64,000 nucleotides of DNA, taken from contig CM070566.1 of the NCBI GenBank assembly GCA_036346405.1, forward strand, positions 54,966,382 through 55,030,381, read 5' to 3'. A program made the translations under genes and the position numbers. Under the pieces are notes generated by a model, which had not been told where the DNA came from, ran no database searches, and saw only the letters and a program-made list of their open reading frames with translations. The stretch is from Phyllostachys edulis. Taxonomy: Eukaryota > Streptophyta > Magnoliopsida > Poales > Poaceae. The first letter of the stretch is position 1. Each line of letters opens with the position of its first letter. Below are positions 1 to 12,500 of the stretch, piece after piece.

Positions 1-540
1 CAGCATAGATAGCATAAAAAAACAAAATCATTAGGAGAGAATTTGAGTCGCGACTTTTTTTCAACGAGTCGTAACATACCAAAAAATAGGATGCAACATT
101 TTTTTCAACGGATCGCAACATATCAAAAAACAGAATGAAACATTTTTTTCTAGCGGGTCGCAACATATCAAAAAATAGGATGCAACATTTTTTCTACGGT
201 CGTAACATTTTTTAAAATGAGTCGCAACATTTTTTTTAATAGGTCGCAATATTTCTTTCAACGGTCACAACAAAAACAAGAACCCAACGTCACCTGACCA
301 CACCCGAGGGCGGCGTCACCGTCAGGACATGTCGAGTCTTGCACCGCCACGTTCTTGTCGTTCTTTGGTGGCTTCGTCGAGAGTTGCAACATTTTTTTCA
401 ACGGGTCACAACATTTTTTTCAACGGTCATAACAAAAACAAGAACCCAACGTCACCTGACCGCACTCGAGGGCAACGCCACCATCAGGACATGTTGAGTC
501 TTGCACCGCTCACAGTTGTTGTCGTCGCTGGTGGCTTCCG
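1..540. repeat. Irregular short repeats with a local duplication
   Basis: The core acatttttttcaacgg with ggtcgcaacat recurs about nine times between 55 and 440 at uneven spacing, so this is a decayed array rather than a clean tandem. A block around 262-355 (cacaacaaaaacaagaaccc and what follows) is repeated around 422-515 with a few substitutions. Short open frames on both strands only read through the repeats. It may be the edge of a transposon that starts outside the window; no coding function is visible. Confidence 0.6.
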
Positions 541-836
541 TTGAGTAAGCTCCGCACGCTCGAGGTGTAGTGCATCACCCTCCATGAGCTACAGATGTGT
601 TGCCTTGTCTTCCTTGCCATTAGTGTAGCTCCCAGCGCCGCGAGCCATCTCCTTGCCAGTCGGAAAGGCACCTCATAGATTTATGGAAGGAACTGGAGAG
701 GACGGCAGGAACTTTATCTTCCACGAAGCTTTGGGAAGCTTGGCCTGATCCCTCTGGAGAGGAGAGGAGAGGTGTGGCTCGGTTTGGCCACTTCTGTTTG
801 GTGATAAGGAGAGAGAGATAGAAGTATTAGACTATT
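541..836. other. Unassigned flank of solo LTR S1
   Basis: There is no gene and no recognised element here. The stretch ends in a GA-rich segment and with ctatt at 832-836, the left target-site duplicate of S1. The other side of the same target resumes at 14726. Confidence 0.5.
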
Positions 837-1594
837 TGTCACATCCTCAAGTTAATAAAGAGGATTACTATGCATCTCATGAGCATGAATCATTGTTTTC
901 ATGTATTTACATTATATATTGCACTAGGAAAATCTTAAAACACAATGTTAAACCTACACTTCAAATTACACTCCAATTTTAAACTGAAACAAATGCTACT
1001 GAAGTTCCTCTGGAAATAATTTATTCAAATAGTTCATCATCGAACGATCCACACATGCCGCCCAAACGGACAGTCCGAATGTTCCCTCATGTTTGGACCG
1101 TCCGATGTGAAATCAACGATCTAGATTAAAAAGGCTATTTGGACCATTCAAACATGCCACAATTGTGGATCGTTGGATCTTAATCAGACCATCCACGTGC
1201 ATGGTTCGAATGTTTCACTCGCATGCCCACTTGTTAGTTCTTTCTCTTTTCCTTCGCTGGCATGCTCGTAGAGCTCCTTCGCCACGCGGCCACGACGCCC
1301 TAAGCTGCTCCGTCACCGTCGTGAGCCACAGCCCATGGCAACCAATCCTGGAGCATCTCTGTCAGACCCCCGTGCATGGAATACCCGTGGATCTTATGTG
1401 TATACAATGCTAGTCTCAGGAATAAAGGCTAGCACACACATTCACAACATTTGGCATCACAATCATACATTCACATACTAAAGTAAAGCAAAAGGGTGTA
1501 ATCTACTTAAGCTATTACAAGAGTTATTACAAACCACGGCCAACCGGCCAAATAAAAGTAGTCATCAGAGAAAGTAAAGTCGCAGCGGAAAACA

Positions 1595-1630
1595 TAGTAG
1601 TAGTAGTAGTAGTAGGTAGTAGTAGCAAAA
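1595..1630. repeat. (TAG)n microsatellite
   Basis: About twelve trinucleotide tag/gta units with one break lie inside LTR S2. No function is apparent. Confidence 0.9.
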
Positions 1631-2294
1631 GTCTAGCGGCATGCCCATCCGATCCCTTAGGCAACCGACAAGGAAACAAGGCCTAAGTAGACCCGTCACC
1701 GAACCCCTCGGTGCCAGGTGCAAAGAACTCGTCGTTAGGCGTCAGATCATCTGCAAATTCTAAATCAACAACAATACAAGATTGAGTACTTGTGTACTCA
1801 GCAAGACTTGTAGTGTATCGCAAAAATTATATTAGATGCAATGCTAACAAGTGTATGGCTCTACTCTACAAGTTCTTTTGCTCAAAGCCAAGTTTATTTG
1901 CAATAATCATAAGTAATAATTTGCAACGAAATTTGAAAGAGCAGTTTATGAAATAGTAAGTACATGACAGTAAGTAAAGTAATTGAACAAGTAACAACAA
2001 ACACTCATAACCCTACTCGGTTGTAAGCAAAAATATAATCAATGTTCCTCCATAGAAATGGCACTGACAAATTCATGTTCAAACATAGAAATGACAATAC
2101 TGCTATAGAAATAGCAAATCAGTCATAGAAATGACAATCCGCTATAGACATAGCAAGAAAACCATAGAAATGGTAGTTAACTCAACAAAGTAAAACCCCA
2201 TGTCATTACCCCAACATTTTGTGACAAAATAGTTTGGAAAACAAAGCTACCGCCATACCAGCTGCACTAAGCGTGCTCATGACTACGAGCGCGG

Positions 2295-2306
2295 CTATTC
2301 GAATAG
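2295..2306 (-). repeat. Conserved LTR palindrome, copy in S2
   Basis: CTATTCGAATAG is a perfect 12-bp palindrome. On the minus strand it is embedded in a larger conserved block with gtacacctct upstream and a gccg-like continuation. The same block is found in S3, S1 and both LTRs of G. Confidence 0.8.
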
Positions 2307-3070
2307 TTTATTACTCTGTAGAGGTGTACAACTTTACCCATAGTACGCGGTACACCAGTTGCCTGGAATATCTTTATATTACTGCTCACTACCGAAGGTA
2401 ATCAGCCTAGAGTTCGCGACGTAGCCTTTACATTATCTAGTCCTAACCTTGCACTAGCCCTGCGAATCATTATCCTCATCCGTCGGGATTATAAAAATAA
2501 CACTGATAGTAACAAAGTAACACATCAGATGAGGAGCCTTACTCACCCGGACAGCACCCGTTGAGCAAGTCCCTCACTTCACTCAGATAGAAACCCATCG
2601 AAGTGAGGCATTCATAGTTGTGTAGGCATTACCGAACGCCCGGCAATATGCGCACTACTTCTGCCTACTGTCATGCAACGCTAAGAATTCGATAACTTAG
2701 TTAGCTACGGCTACCCCACCCTAGCACATATGGTTGTACGATTAGGTCTTAGTCCCGGATTTGCTGGCTTCAGTTCTTAACCGACTATGGGCAAGATCTC
2801 CACCCTAACTACTAGTTAGTCACAATCCTCACTTTTCTAGAATACAATAATAACTTGCCCGTGTCTAAAGACTAAAGTTTTCATGTCATTTTCATCAAAA
2901 CAGTAGAGGTAACTCCTCTGGATATTTTTCAAAATAATCCCAAATTCACAAATTAACATATTGTCCTCTAATCAATTTTTCAGAAATTCTATTGCTCTAA
3001 TTGCATTTGTGCAATAAGCGCACTAAAAATCCCAAATGACATCACATATTGTCTAACCCATATTCTAATG

Positions 3071-3688
3071 AGTTAATTCCTTATTTGCCATTGGAAGTTG
3101 GCGAGCTCCTAAAATACCATTGAAAAATTGCTCATCCCTTTTTGCCACTCGTTCTCAACTTCAATCCCTTTTTGCCCTCGATCGATTGATAGTGGATTTG
3201 ACAGATTGACTTGATGTGAAAAAGCGATTTTGCCCTAAGTATCTTTGAAATCTTTAGGGATTGTTTGACATAGTAATATAGTTCCAAAAATTATGTCATT
3301 TTTAGGGAAGTTTCTAACATAGTGTAGATTATTTTGTAATTTTGTAGGGTTTTATTTGTAACATGTTTTTATCTAAAATCTTTCAATTTACAACCAAAAA
3401 TTTAAAGATTTTAGAGAAAACATGTTGCAAATAAAACCCTATAAAATTAAAAAATAATCTACACTATGTCAGAACTTCCCTAAAAATTTCATAATTTTTG
3501 GAACTATATTACTATGTCAAACAATTCCTAAATATCTCAAAGATACTTAGGGGCAAAATCGCCTTTTTCACGCCGAGGTCAATCGGTCAAATCCACTATC
3601 AACTAACCGAGTGGCAAAAAAGGGATGAGCAATTTTTCAATGGTATTTTGGGGAGCTCACCAACTTCCAATGGCAAATAAGGAATTAA
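3071..3688. mobile_element. Foldback (long terminal inverted repeat) element, non-autonomous
   Basis: The 618-bp element is close to one giant palindrome. Left arm agttaattccttatttgcca is mirrored at the right end by tggcaaataaggaattaa. Inner blocks (acatagtaatatagttcc, atagtgtagattat, acatgttt) are mirrored in reverse order around a centre near 3385. It is flanked by cccatattctaatg at 3057-3070 and 3689-3702, a 14-bp direct repeat, longer than the 8-11 bp usual for hAT or Mutator elements. No coding capacity. Mutator-type foldback is my best guess for the superfamily. Confidence 0.82.
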
Positions 3689-5216
3689 CCCATATTCTAA
3701 TGGTTACAACAGGAAGAGATCAATAATCCAAGGAGACATATGCAGCAAGTAGGATGTACAACTACCATTTTCCCGATAATAGCATTTTCATACAAACATA
3801 CATGCATGCATAATTGGATTTGCAAAACAAAGTACAATAAGTAAAATACTGGGATCAATATGATTAAAGGGGGTGCTTGCCTTGCTCTTGCTATTCTGGA
3901 GGTATAATGGATTGATCGTCGCAAGAATAACCCAAATAATTGATGTCTAAAAAGAGCCGGAAAAGAATTAAAATAACATCCAACAAAAACAACAGTAACC
4001 AAAATAAAATATTTTTACATATTTAGGTAGGTCAGGTTTTTATACGAATTTAGAGACTAATTCATTTAATTTGGAGTTGTGTAGCAAAAGTTATTAAGGT
4101 TTTACTACAATCGGTTTGAGTAATCCAGAATAAATGAAAAGTACGTTTTCTAACAGAGAAAGCGTATTCTCGCGTCTGTTATATCGAAGTTTACACCTTC
4201 CCAAAAGGAAAGTGTATCCTGGATACAACTGAAAGTGTACTTTCTATTTCCCATTGGGTTTCTAGTTAACACTAACACATGGGGCCCACTGTCAGTGAGA
4301 TGGTCCACGGGGTTCTCACTGCACACTTAAACCGTGGGGCCCGCATGTCATAGGCTCAAGTGAAGTTAACAGTTGGAATTAACTTAACTGCTTAGTCCCA
4401 CATGTCAACAACCCATTAAGATCAACAAAGCAGTTAAACACTTTGTTAACCCTAACGACAAGATTAGACACACTGATGACGAGCTACAGTGCTCATCACC
4501 GCGGTGGTGCTCACAGTTACGCTACTCACCGGCGTTGTGGGGTTTGGCGAGGCAAGTGAGTGATCAAAATGGAAACTACACACTATTGTGTGCCTGCTGG
4601 CACTAACAGCGTGGCCTGGGGTGGCTCAACGTGGTGGCGCGCCGGCGGCGAGCGGAAAGGTTGCTATGGCAAACGATGACAAGGTAAACGAGCTATGCTC
4701 ATGACAATCTAACATGTGCATAAGCATCTAGGGACTACTAGGAGTGTACCGAAATGATGCGGAGGGGCTGAGATGGCCTGAGGTGTTTTGTCAATGGTGA
4801 GGTGTGGCGGCGAAGTCGGTTGCTCATGGAGAAAAAACTTCGGGTGAAGGAGAGTGAAATCAATGATCATAGAAGCTTGATGAGTCTGGCGATGCTTGGT
4901 GCGATGAATCGATCTAGAGCTCGATGAAACACCAACGACACTTGAGGCGGCGTTACGGCGAGCGAAGAAGAAAGACCCAATCGAGGAGCTCTGTGGATCA
5001 AAAGCTAAATTGTTTGAGGAAAAAATTCAAGGTGTTAAGGGACACGATGTGGCGATAAATTTACACTAAACCCTTCACGGCACCGGAGATGAAGACAATG
5101 GCGCCGCGGTGATTTTAGGGTTTACGCTCTCGGAGCTCTAGAGCTCGATTGAGTGGATGAAATGAGAAATGGGTGAGTGCGAGTTTGGAAAAGAGATTGC
5201 AAAGCTCGGGTGGCCT

Positions 5217-5224
5217 TTATATAG
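5217..5224 (-). promoter_or_regulatory. TATA box of LTR S2
   Basis: The minus strand reads gcctatataaaggc here. Downstream in sense lies a leader running toward lower coordinates. The position, several hundred bases into the LTR, suits the U3/R boundary of a Gypsy LTR. Confidence 0.6.
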
Positions 5225-7539
5225 GCGGAGGGCGAGATTATCAAGGTGAGGTTCAGCAGCCTTGGTCAAGGTGGCGAGCTCCACAAGGTTCTCTGAGCGG
5301 TGAGAGTTGGCACGGGTAGGCATGGTAGCGGCGTTGAATGGCGATCTGTTGGAGTAGTGGTGCAACAAAACCACAGTGGTGAGGTCAAAGCGATGGGCGG
5401 TGGAGCTCTTGCGATCTTTGCTAGTGAAATTTGGCCTTGAGGTGGACAAAGGTCCTCAGCACTTGGGGCCACTAGCTAGTGGCTCAATGAAGCGATACAT
5501 GTTGATCAAATCATGACGGTCGATTAGAAGCGAATGGTTGAGATGAATTGTGATGTTTGGATGGTCGAACGGCCCAACTAATCTGGATTGTTCATTTCAC
5601 AATCAGCGGCTCGGATGAAATGTCTTTGTTGGATGGTCGAACGGCCCACTCGATATGATTCGTCAATAAAGATCTAACGGTCGCGCATGTGTTTCTTTGG
5701 GCAGCCGATCAAAATTTGAATGGCCAGATTACACAAAAGTTGACGATCGAACTTCCTAGTTGATCTGGTAATGGTTTCAAATCAACGGCCCACAAGGGTT
5801 GTCTTTGTTGGACGATCGAGCGGCATATTGGATCTGGGCGCTTGATTTTCAAATCAATGGCCCAAATCACTTGCGCTCTTCGAACGGGTCCGATTGTGAA
5901 GAGGGTTGGGTTCAACCGTGGGGTTTTGACTCTGGCAGAGGAACAATACAAGCTTTAGGGTTTTGAATTATCAGCTGATTTCTTTGCCGATTTAATTCAC
6001 CACCCAAATGAAGTCCAAAATTTTTGAAATTTTTTTTCTGTAAGCTACTTGTAACGTCCCGTTTGTCCTGAGTTCCTGTAGTTTTCAAAATAAAAATAAC
6101 CATTTGGATTTGTTGAGAGTTCAAGCTTAACTTGAGTTTTCAAAAGAGCTTTAATTGACTAAAATCAACTTTAACTAAAATTAGCTTTTGTCCTTTTGAG
6201 CTGTGTTGGTGTTCTTCCCTTGTCTTTGTTTGCCTTGTGCTTGGCCTCGGCCCAGTGCTTTTCTTTCCTCTCTGGTCCTCCCTTGCCTCCTGGACCTTCT
6301 CTTGTTCGGATCCCTTTGTTGGTCTAAGTCCTCTCTTTTGAGTTTTAGACCAGCTCGGGTGTGTATTTCAAACCTTTTTGATCTTTGGACCTTTCCTTGT
6401 ATCTATTGTTTGGACTTCCCTTAGTCCAGACCTTCCCTTTGTTGACTTGAATCTCTTTCTGTTAAGACCTCCCTTTGGCCTAAATCCTCTTCTCTGTTTG
6501 GATCTCCTTGAGCTCTTCTTGGACCTCCCTCGCGCTTATGCGGTGCTACCGTTTACTTCGGCGATACTGCCGCTTGTTCCTTTGGAACTACCGCCTTTGT
6601 TAAACCCCCCCCCCTTTTGAGCCTTTGGACCTCCCTTGCCCGTCGGATCTTCTCCAAGTCCGAAGGACCTCCCATGACTCCTTGAAGGCCTCCTTTGGGC
6701 ATCCTTAGAATCCTTGGATCTCCCTGTGTCCATAAGGAGCTCTTTTGATCCCCCTGTGTCCTCTCGGACCTCCCTGTTGGACCTCCCTTTGGTTCCCTTG
6801 GCTCTCTCCTTGCTTTCGTGGACTTCCCGCTTGTTCCATCCTCTAGCGTAGTCGTACCGCTCTGCTCTTGCGGTTGTACCGTTTCTCTATTGTGCTCAGA
6901 CCTCCCCCTTGCTGAGATCTGGCCGTTAGGACCTCCTCTCTGGAGATCTTAACCTCTCAGACCTCCCCTTGTTGAGATCTGGCCGTTAGGACCTCCTCTC
7001 TGGAGATCTCAGCCGCTCAGACCTCCCCTTGTTGAGATCTGGCCGTAAGGACCTAAACCACCCAGATCACTCCTCTGTTTGATCCAAGGATCTAGACCTC
7101 TCCGGTGCTTGATCTAACGATCCAGACCTCCTCCTTGTTTGGATTGGAAGGCCCAGACCTCTTTAGATCCAGACCTCCCTTGTGTTTGGACTCACCGCTG
7201 GCTCTCGCGGTCGTACCGCTTGAGTTTTGCCTTTCTTGCCTTAGGACCGTTTGATGCTTATCGGACGGCCCAATCTTGTTGGAGCGTTCGGATGGTCCGA
7301 ACATCCCTTTTCCTTTTAGTCCTCCGATCCGCATCGAATGGCTTGGCCTCGTTGGCTCGTTCGCTTGGTCCGAACGGTCCATTTGCATTGCTTCATCCGA
7401 TCAACATCTGACGGCCCCTGTTCCTCCCGCGCATCCTTGTTTCCGCGGACCTCCCCTTGCTCTAGATCTTGACCGTTGGGATCTCGTTTGAGGATCCGAC
7501 CATCAAGACCTGCCCTTTGTGGGTCTTGTCCTAAGAACC

Positions 7540-7860
7540 TCCCTGTTGTGTGTCTTTTGGACCTCTCGTCCATAGGACCTCCCCATTGTGTGTCTTTTGG
7601 ACCTCCTGTCCATAGGACCTCCCCGTTGTGTGTCTTTTGGACCTCTTGTCCATAGGACCTCCCCGTTGTGTGTCTTTTAGACCTCCTGTCCATAGGACCT
7701 CCCTGTGGTGTCTTTTGGACCTTCTGTCCATAGGACCTCCCCGTTGTGTGTCTTTTGGACCTCCTGTCCATAGGACCTCCCCGTTGTGTGTCTTTTGGAC
7801 CTCCCGCCATAGGACCTCTCCGTTGTGTGTCTTTTGGACCCCTTTTCCTTAGGACCTCCC
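7540..7860. repeat. 40-bp tandem repeat in U3 of LTR S3
   Basis: The segment gttgtgtgtcttttgg recurs at about 7545, 7585, 7625 and 7665 and onward, a strict 40-bp period with about eight units. Each unit carries two GGACCT motifs. Looser versions of the motif extend from about 6400 to 8120. Confidence 0.85.
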
Positions 7861-8355
7861 TTTTGTTGCATTCCTTTGGACCTCCCTGTGTCCTTAGGAC
7901 CTCCCCAGGTCGGACCTACCGCTTGCTCGGTCGGACCTACCGCTCGAGCTTGGTCTTCATCGTTTGAGGACCTCCTCCTTGTTGATTTAATCGTCTAGGA
8001 CCTCCCTGTCCTTTGAGCATCCTTGTTCTCCCAAACCTCCCTCTTGTGTGTGTTTGGACCTTTGCGGTCCAGACCTCCTCTTTTGTGTTTAGACCTTTGA
8101 GGTCTAGACCTCCTTGGACCATTCCCTTTGACCAATCCGTTCACCCTTTTGACTGGCTCCTTGATAGTCTTAAGTGCATTTGATGTGGGTGGAGTCCCAT
8201 TAAATGCTGTCACCTACCTTTGTACTTATTTCTATCTTTTTGTCACCTCCTTAGCCCTATTGCTGTCCTTTTCGTACCTTGTGGCAGTGTACCTTTTGTA
8301 CTAATGCCTTGAACCTGGTCATTTCTTTTGGTGGTGGTTCTATTCTCTTTTTCCC

Positions 8356-8363
8356 TTTAAATA
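8356..8363 (+). promoter_or_regulatory. TATA-like box of LTR S3
   Basis: The sequence ccctttaaatagagc precedes a pyrimidine-rich leader by about 40 bases, as expected for an LTR core promoter. Confidence 0.5.
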
Positions 8364-9562
8364 GAGCATCACAGAGTGACCACTGCCTCCTTGTTCTTCA
8401 TTTCAACTCCTACTCCTCCTCCTCCTCCTCTCCTTCTCTCGGTTCTAGAGAAGCTCTCCTTGCTCCTCTAGGACTTCTTCGGTTTTGGACCTCCCTCTCT
8501 TGGGACCTCCCTCTCGAACCTCCTCCTCCCAGTAGACCTCTTCTCCTTTTCGCTCTCTCTAGTTCCTTTTCGGTTTCTTTTTGAGTTGTTTTATTTATTT
8601 TGTTTTCTTGCAACGTGTAGATTCCGTTGGTGCTAAGAAGCTCGAAGGTCCAGCAGCCCCGGTTGAAGCTCAGCAGCTCGCCACTGAAGGCAAGTCGTGG
8701 GACCTTTGACCATCTTGATCCTATTTGCAAAAGTATTTTGATTTTGTTAAACTTGCACAGCTACTTTTATAGAAACTGGTTTGGGTTCTAGTTAGATACC
8801 TATTGGTTTTATGCCTCCTTGTCTATTTGGCAATCCACATGTTGACATGTTACCTTTGATAACCTTACCTTGGGTACTGTTAGTTGGACACTCTTGTTTA
8901 CCAACATGGGTATCGTGTTTGCTTAGCCATGCTCTAGTAGACGCTATTCTCCTCATGAATCAATGTCATTAATAAACTTGAATAATTGAATTATGGAACC
9001 TTGGTTGGTGCCATGGATGAGCAGCTAGGGTTGAAGCCATAGCTATGTTGTTTGTGGTGCAAGGCCACTCTAAAATGTGTTGTGCCAAGACCAGGGTGGT
9101 CTTTGGCCAGGTGAACCCAAAATTGTTTTATGCTTGGGCAAGTTGGCAAGGTGCGAGTAGTGGGTGCTCCATGAGTTGTTGCTATGGAGTCACTTGGGGG
9201 CTCCATTCGTTGGAGCGATGGAGTCATCTGGGTGCCCCAGAGTTGTGGCTTGGGGTCACATTGGGTTGAGGATAGCCTTGCCTGAGCAACCAATTAAGGA
9301 CTGAACCTTGTGAGCCATTGATCTGGGCCAATGTCGTGCAACCACATGTCCATTATGGGGTAGATCGGGTGCAATAATTAGAGAGATCCTGACCCGGTTC
9401 TGTTTTTGATGGAAATGGCGCAAGAGGGGGCACGAATCCGGTGGCCTTGCAACCCATGCGGAAGCGAAACCTTAGCGAGCAGAATTTAGTTGGAACAGAC
9501 CTTTGTAAAAACCCGGTGGTGGTCTCTACTTGATTAAAGTTGTACACCTCTGCAGAGTAAAT

Positions 9563-9574
9563 CTATTCGAATAG
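9563..9574 (+). repeat. Conserved LTR palindrome, copy in S3
   Basis: CTATTCGAATAG again, preceded by gtacacctctgcagagtaaa and followed by ccgcgtcctcggttatggg. Confidence 0.85.
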
Positions 9575-12500
9575 CCGCGTCCTCGGTTATGGGCATGCCT
9601 AGAGATTTTGAATGAGGGGTAGAATTCCTTTTGTGAAACTGTGTTCCTCCTAGGTGCTTTGGTGAGAGGTCATGGCTTGTGCCTCAAAGAGACCTTGGCC
9701 GGCTCCAGAGGGGTCATGGCTGGCTCACAAAGTGGTCCAGGGGCTGGTCTTATGGTGCTCTAGAGTGGGTGCTCTAGAGAGGTTTCCTTGGGAGTGAGTG
9801 GGTGCTCACTGTCTCCTTTGCAAAATCGAAAGTAATTATGTATTATTGTTTTAACTTGTTGCCTTACAATCTATTATGTTATTTACTGTCAAACTTGGCT
9901 TTCTGCAAACTAACCATACAGCTCTCATTGTCAAGCCGTGCATAATACTACTTGCATACCTTACCCACGGCTTGTTGAGTACATTCAAAGTACTCATTGG
10001 CCTGTGCCCTGCTGTTTTTTATCAGCAGAGGTTGGTGATCCAGGTGACCAGGTGCTCTCAGGAGGGGAGCTCTTATGAAGACCTTGTGCGCTAGGACATC
10101 CTCCACTTGGTAGCATGTGGGCTGGCCGAATGGACCTTCTTTGTTATTTTGTTTCATTTGTCTTTGTGTTCTCTTTTCTTTGTTGGCCTTGAGGGCACCC
10201 TTGTACTAACCTTGACCTTAAGGTCCTTGTTAATATATGTCATATTTTGGTGCCTTCCTTTGTGCGTGTTGTATGGATTTGATTATACTAATGTTGGATC
10301 TGTGCGAGCTAGCCAATCTGATCCTGGGACTGGCTCAGGGCGCACAGGGCCAAGACCTCTAGGAGGTCTTGGGATCTCCTGGGAGGTCCTGGAGGACCTC
10401 CTCTCGAACTTCTTCTTGCGGTCCTTGGGACATGCAGTACTCGGACACTCCGGGCGGTCCTTCCGGACCACCCTGAGCTCCTGGTGGTGCTTGCCCCGCT
10501 CAGCCAGCGGTACTACCGCTCCTCCGTGCGGTAGTACTAGTTGTGATGAGGTACTACCGTTTCCCTTGTCACGGTAGTACCGGCTGTAGTACTACCGCAG
10601 CTCCTCTTGCGGTAGTACTGGCTAAAAATTCCGGCGATAAGTCTCAGGGAGTTCCTCACACTACTGGGCTCAAGTAGTTCCTCTGATAAAATTTTCAGAG
10701 GCTAACATCTTTTGTGAATTTCTACAAAATTCAAATGAGGTTCTGATCCTAGGTGTTTGCAATGATTTTTCCTAAACAAAATTTGATATAGAAATTTTGT
10801 TGTATAGTTCCTGGGATAAAAGCCCGAAACCATTCTCTCACTTAGAGAAATTTTATTTTATTTTGTTTTCTCTATTTCTTTTTTAGCACCTAATGTTGTT
10901 CAAGTTTTAGTTTTAGAACCAACACAATATTTTAAAAAAGGTAAAGTTTAAATGCAAATGTTCAATGAAATTTTTCCTAATGTATTTATATTACTTGATC
11001 CCAAGAATAGGATTTTGGGATGATACAATTTTCGTTTAACGCCACCTCCATCTCCGTCATTCTTTGAGGATAATACTGCCTCCTTGCCATCCATTTTCGC
11101 CATCCTTCCTCTCGGTGGCTGAGGAAGGAGGAGCTCTCCCATGTGCATCGCTTAGGTAAGCTTTGACCGAGTGGTTCCTCCATGCTCTATGTTCATCCCT
11201 GTGTCCATTTTTGTTAATGCAAGCTTCTCTCGTTGCTTGTAGCTCCTGGACCACTTTCGTGCTCTCTGAAGTTCCAGAGCGCATCCCCGAGGACACCACC
11301 ATGTCATTTTCGCCTACGTTGAGTTTTAGATAAAATCTTTCACGTCACATTGTGTCATTTAGCATGACATTGAAAACCCCTAAACCTATTGGGACAATGC
11401 ATGGCAGGATTTTGCAAATTTGAAGAAATTGCATTTTCGGCCGAAGAACAGTCCCTTCATCTCCCACTTTGATTTGGTAAGGCATTGTCCAATTCCTTTT
11501 GTCTTTACCTTGCCACTAGCATCCTTGAGCTATTCCGACCATTCACTTCTCTTCTGGTTGCTCAAGGTTTTCTCTCATCGTTGGACCGCGCCACCACCAT
11601 CGTCTTCTCCGGCACCGATGACGCTCCAACTGCATCCAAACTTCTCCGGACCCTCTCCTAGCTTAGGTAGCTCACCTGTAGTCTGTAGATGCTTGGGCAC
11701 CTACTTCTTTGAACGCTACAGAACTTCTTTGTGTTGTGTATGGTTGCCGTAGTTGTAGCGCCGCCCAGCTCCGACTAGTCGCTGCTACGGTCCACCTCAG
11801 ACCCTGCCACCACTTCCAGGAGGTGCGCACGGCTATTGCACAACTAACCTAGTCCTTGGCTGACTCCGACGCGGCACATAGCGCCGGCAAGCCGCCGGGC
11901 AAGCAAGCGAAAACGTTGTCGTACTCGGACACGCACTGTAGCAAGATCCTTTAGAGTAAACGGCGATGATTAGCATTTAATGACTGTCTTAGCCGCATTA
12001 ATAAGTCACTTACATGCGGGCCCCTTGCACAGAAATTCAACGTGTTCAGTAAAACGCCGTAGTGACTGACTTGTGGGCCCAGCCACTTAAGTGCTGTGCA
12101 CCATGCGCATGCGTCCGTGGACTCAGTTCATGAGACCGAGTCACTGACGGTGGACCCCACCTGTTAGTGCGCAGTTTAAATTGGAAGTTAAATGAAAAAT
12201 GAATTGTTCACCGGGCCCACTAATTAGTGACTGTGGCTAGTGCAGCCCTCGGTAAGAAAAGTCATAAAGACTTTAGGAAATTTGAAATGCATTATTTTAC
12301 ACACTAAAAAATGTGAATAACTTCTAAAATACCTAACTAATTCATCTTAACTCCAAAATGGATGAGACCAGTGCTGATAATTTTCATTTTAATGAACTTT
12401 ATTTTAAAATTGGTTTCAAATTTATCTCTGTAGCAGAGAATATAATTTTGGAGAGTGATCCATAAACCTACTATTTTTACAATAGAAAAAGGCTGATAAC

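Larger units (their letters stand above)
6050..10660 (+). mobile_element. Solo LTR S3 inserted in S2, innermost of the nest
   Basis: It starts TGTAACGTCCC at 6050 and ends TCCTCACA at 10660. CTACT flanks both ends (6045-6049 and 10661-10665). No PBS, PPT or internal region adjoins it, so it is a solo LTR of 4611 bp. The 5' half is filled with ggacctccc repeats, then come a TATA box near 8356, a pyrimidine-rich leader, the 12-bp palindrome at 9563 and the gagtac/gtactc hairpin at 9977-9995. Open frames in 6.2-8.7 kb are repeat translations, not genes. Confidence 0.85.
1408..11023 (-). mobile_element. Solo LTR S2 inserted in S1
   Basis: This long LTR lies on the minus strand. In sense orientation it runs from about 11023 (tcatccc) to 1408 (ctagca). 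TACAA occurs at 1403-1407 and 11024-11028, fitting a target-site duplication. The sense start is then TC rather than the expected TG, which I read as a point change; a start at 11027 (TGTATCATCCC) is the alternative but lacks a matching TSD. Its TATA box is at 5217-5224, the palindrome at 2295 and the gagtac/gtactc hairpin at 1784-1799. Without S3 and the foldback element it is about 4.4 kb. No primer-binding site adjoins its sense end, so it is solo. Confidence 0.72.

Noticed and set aside
6203..8730. Many open frames of 60-164 codons on both strands
   Set aside because: They translate the ggacctcc repeats and pyrimidine-rich leader of LTR S3; they overlap in several frames and have repeat-driven composition.
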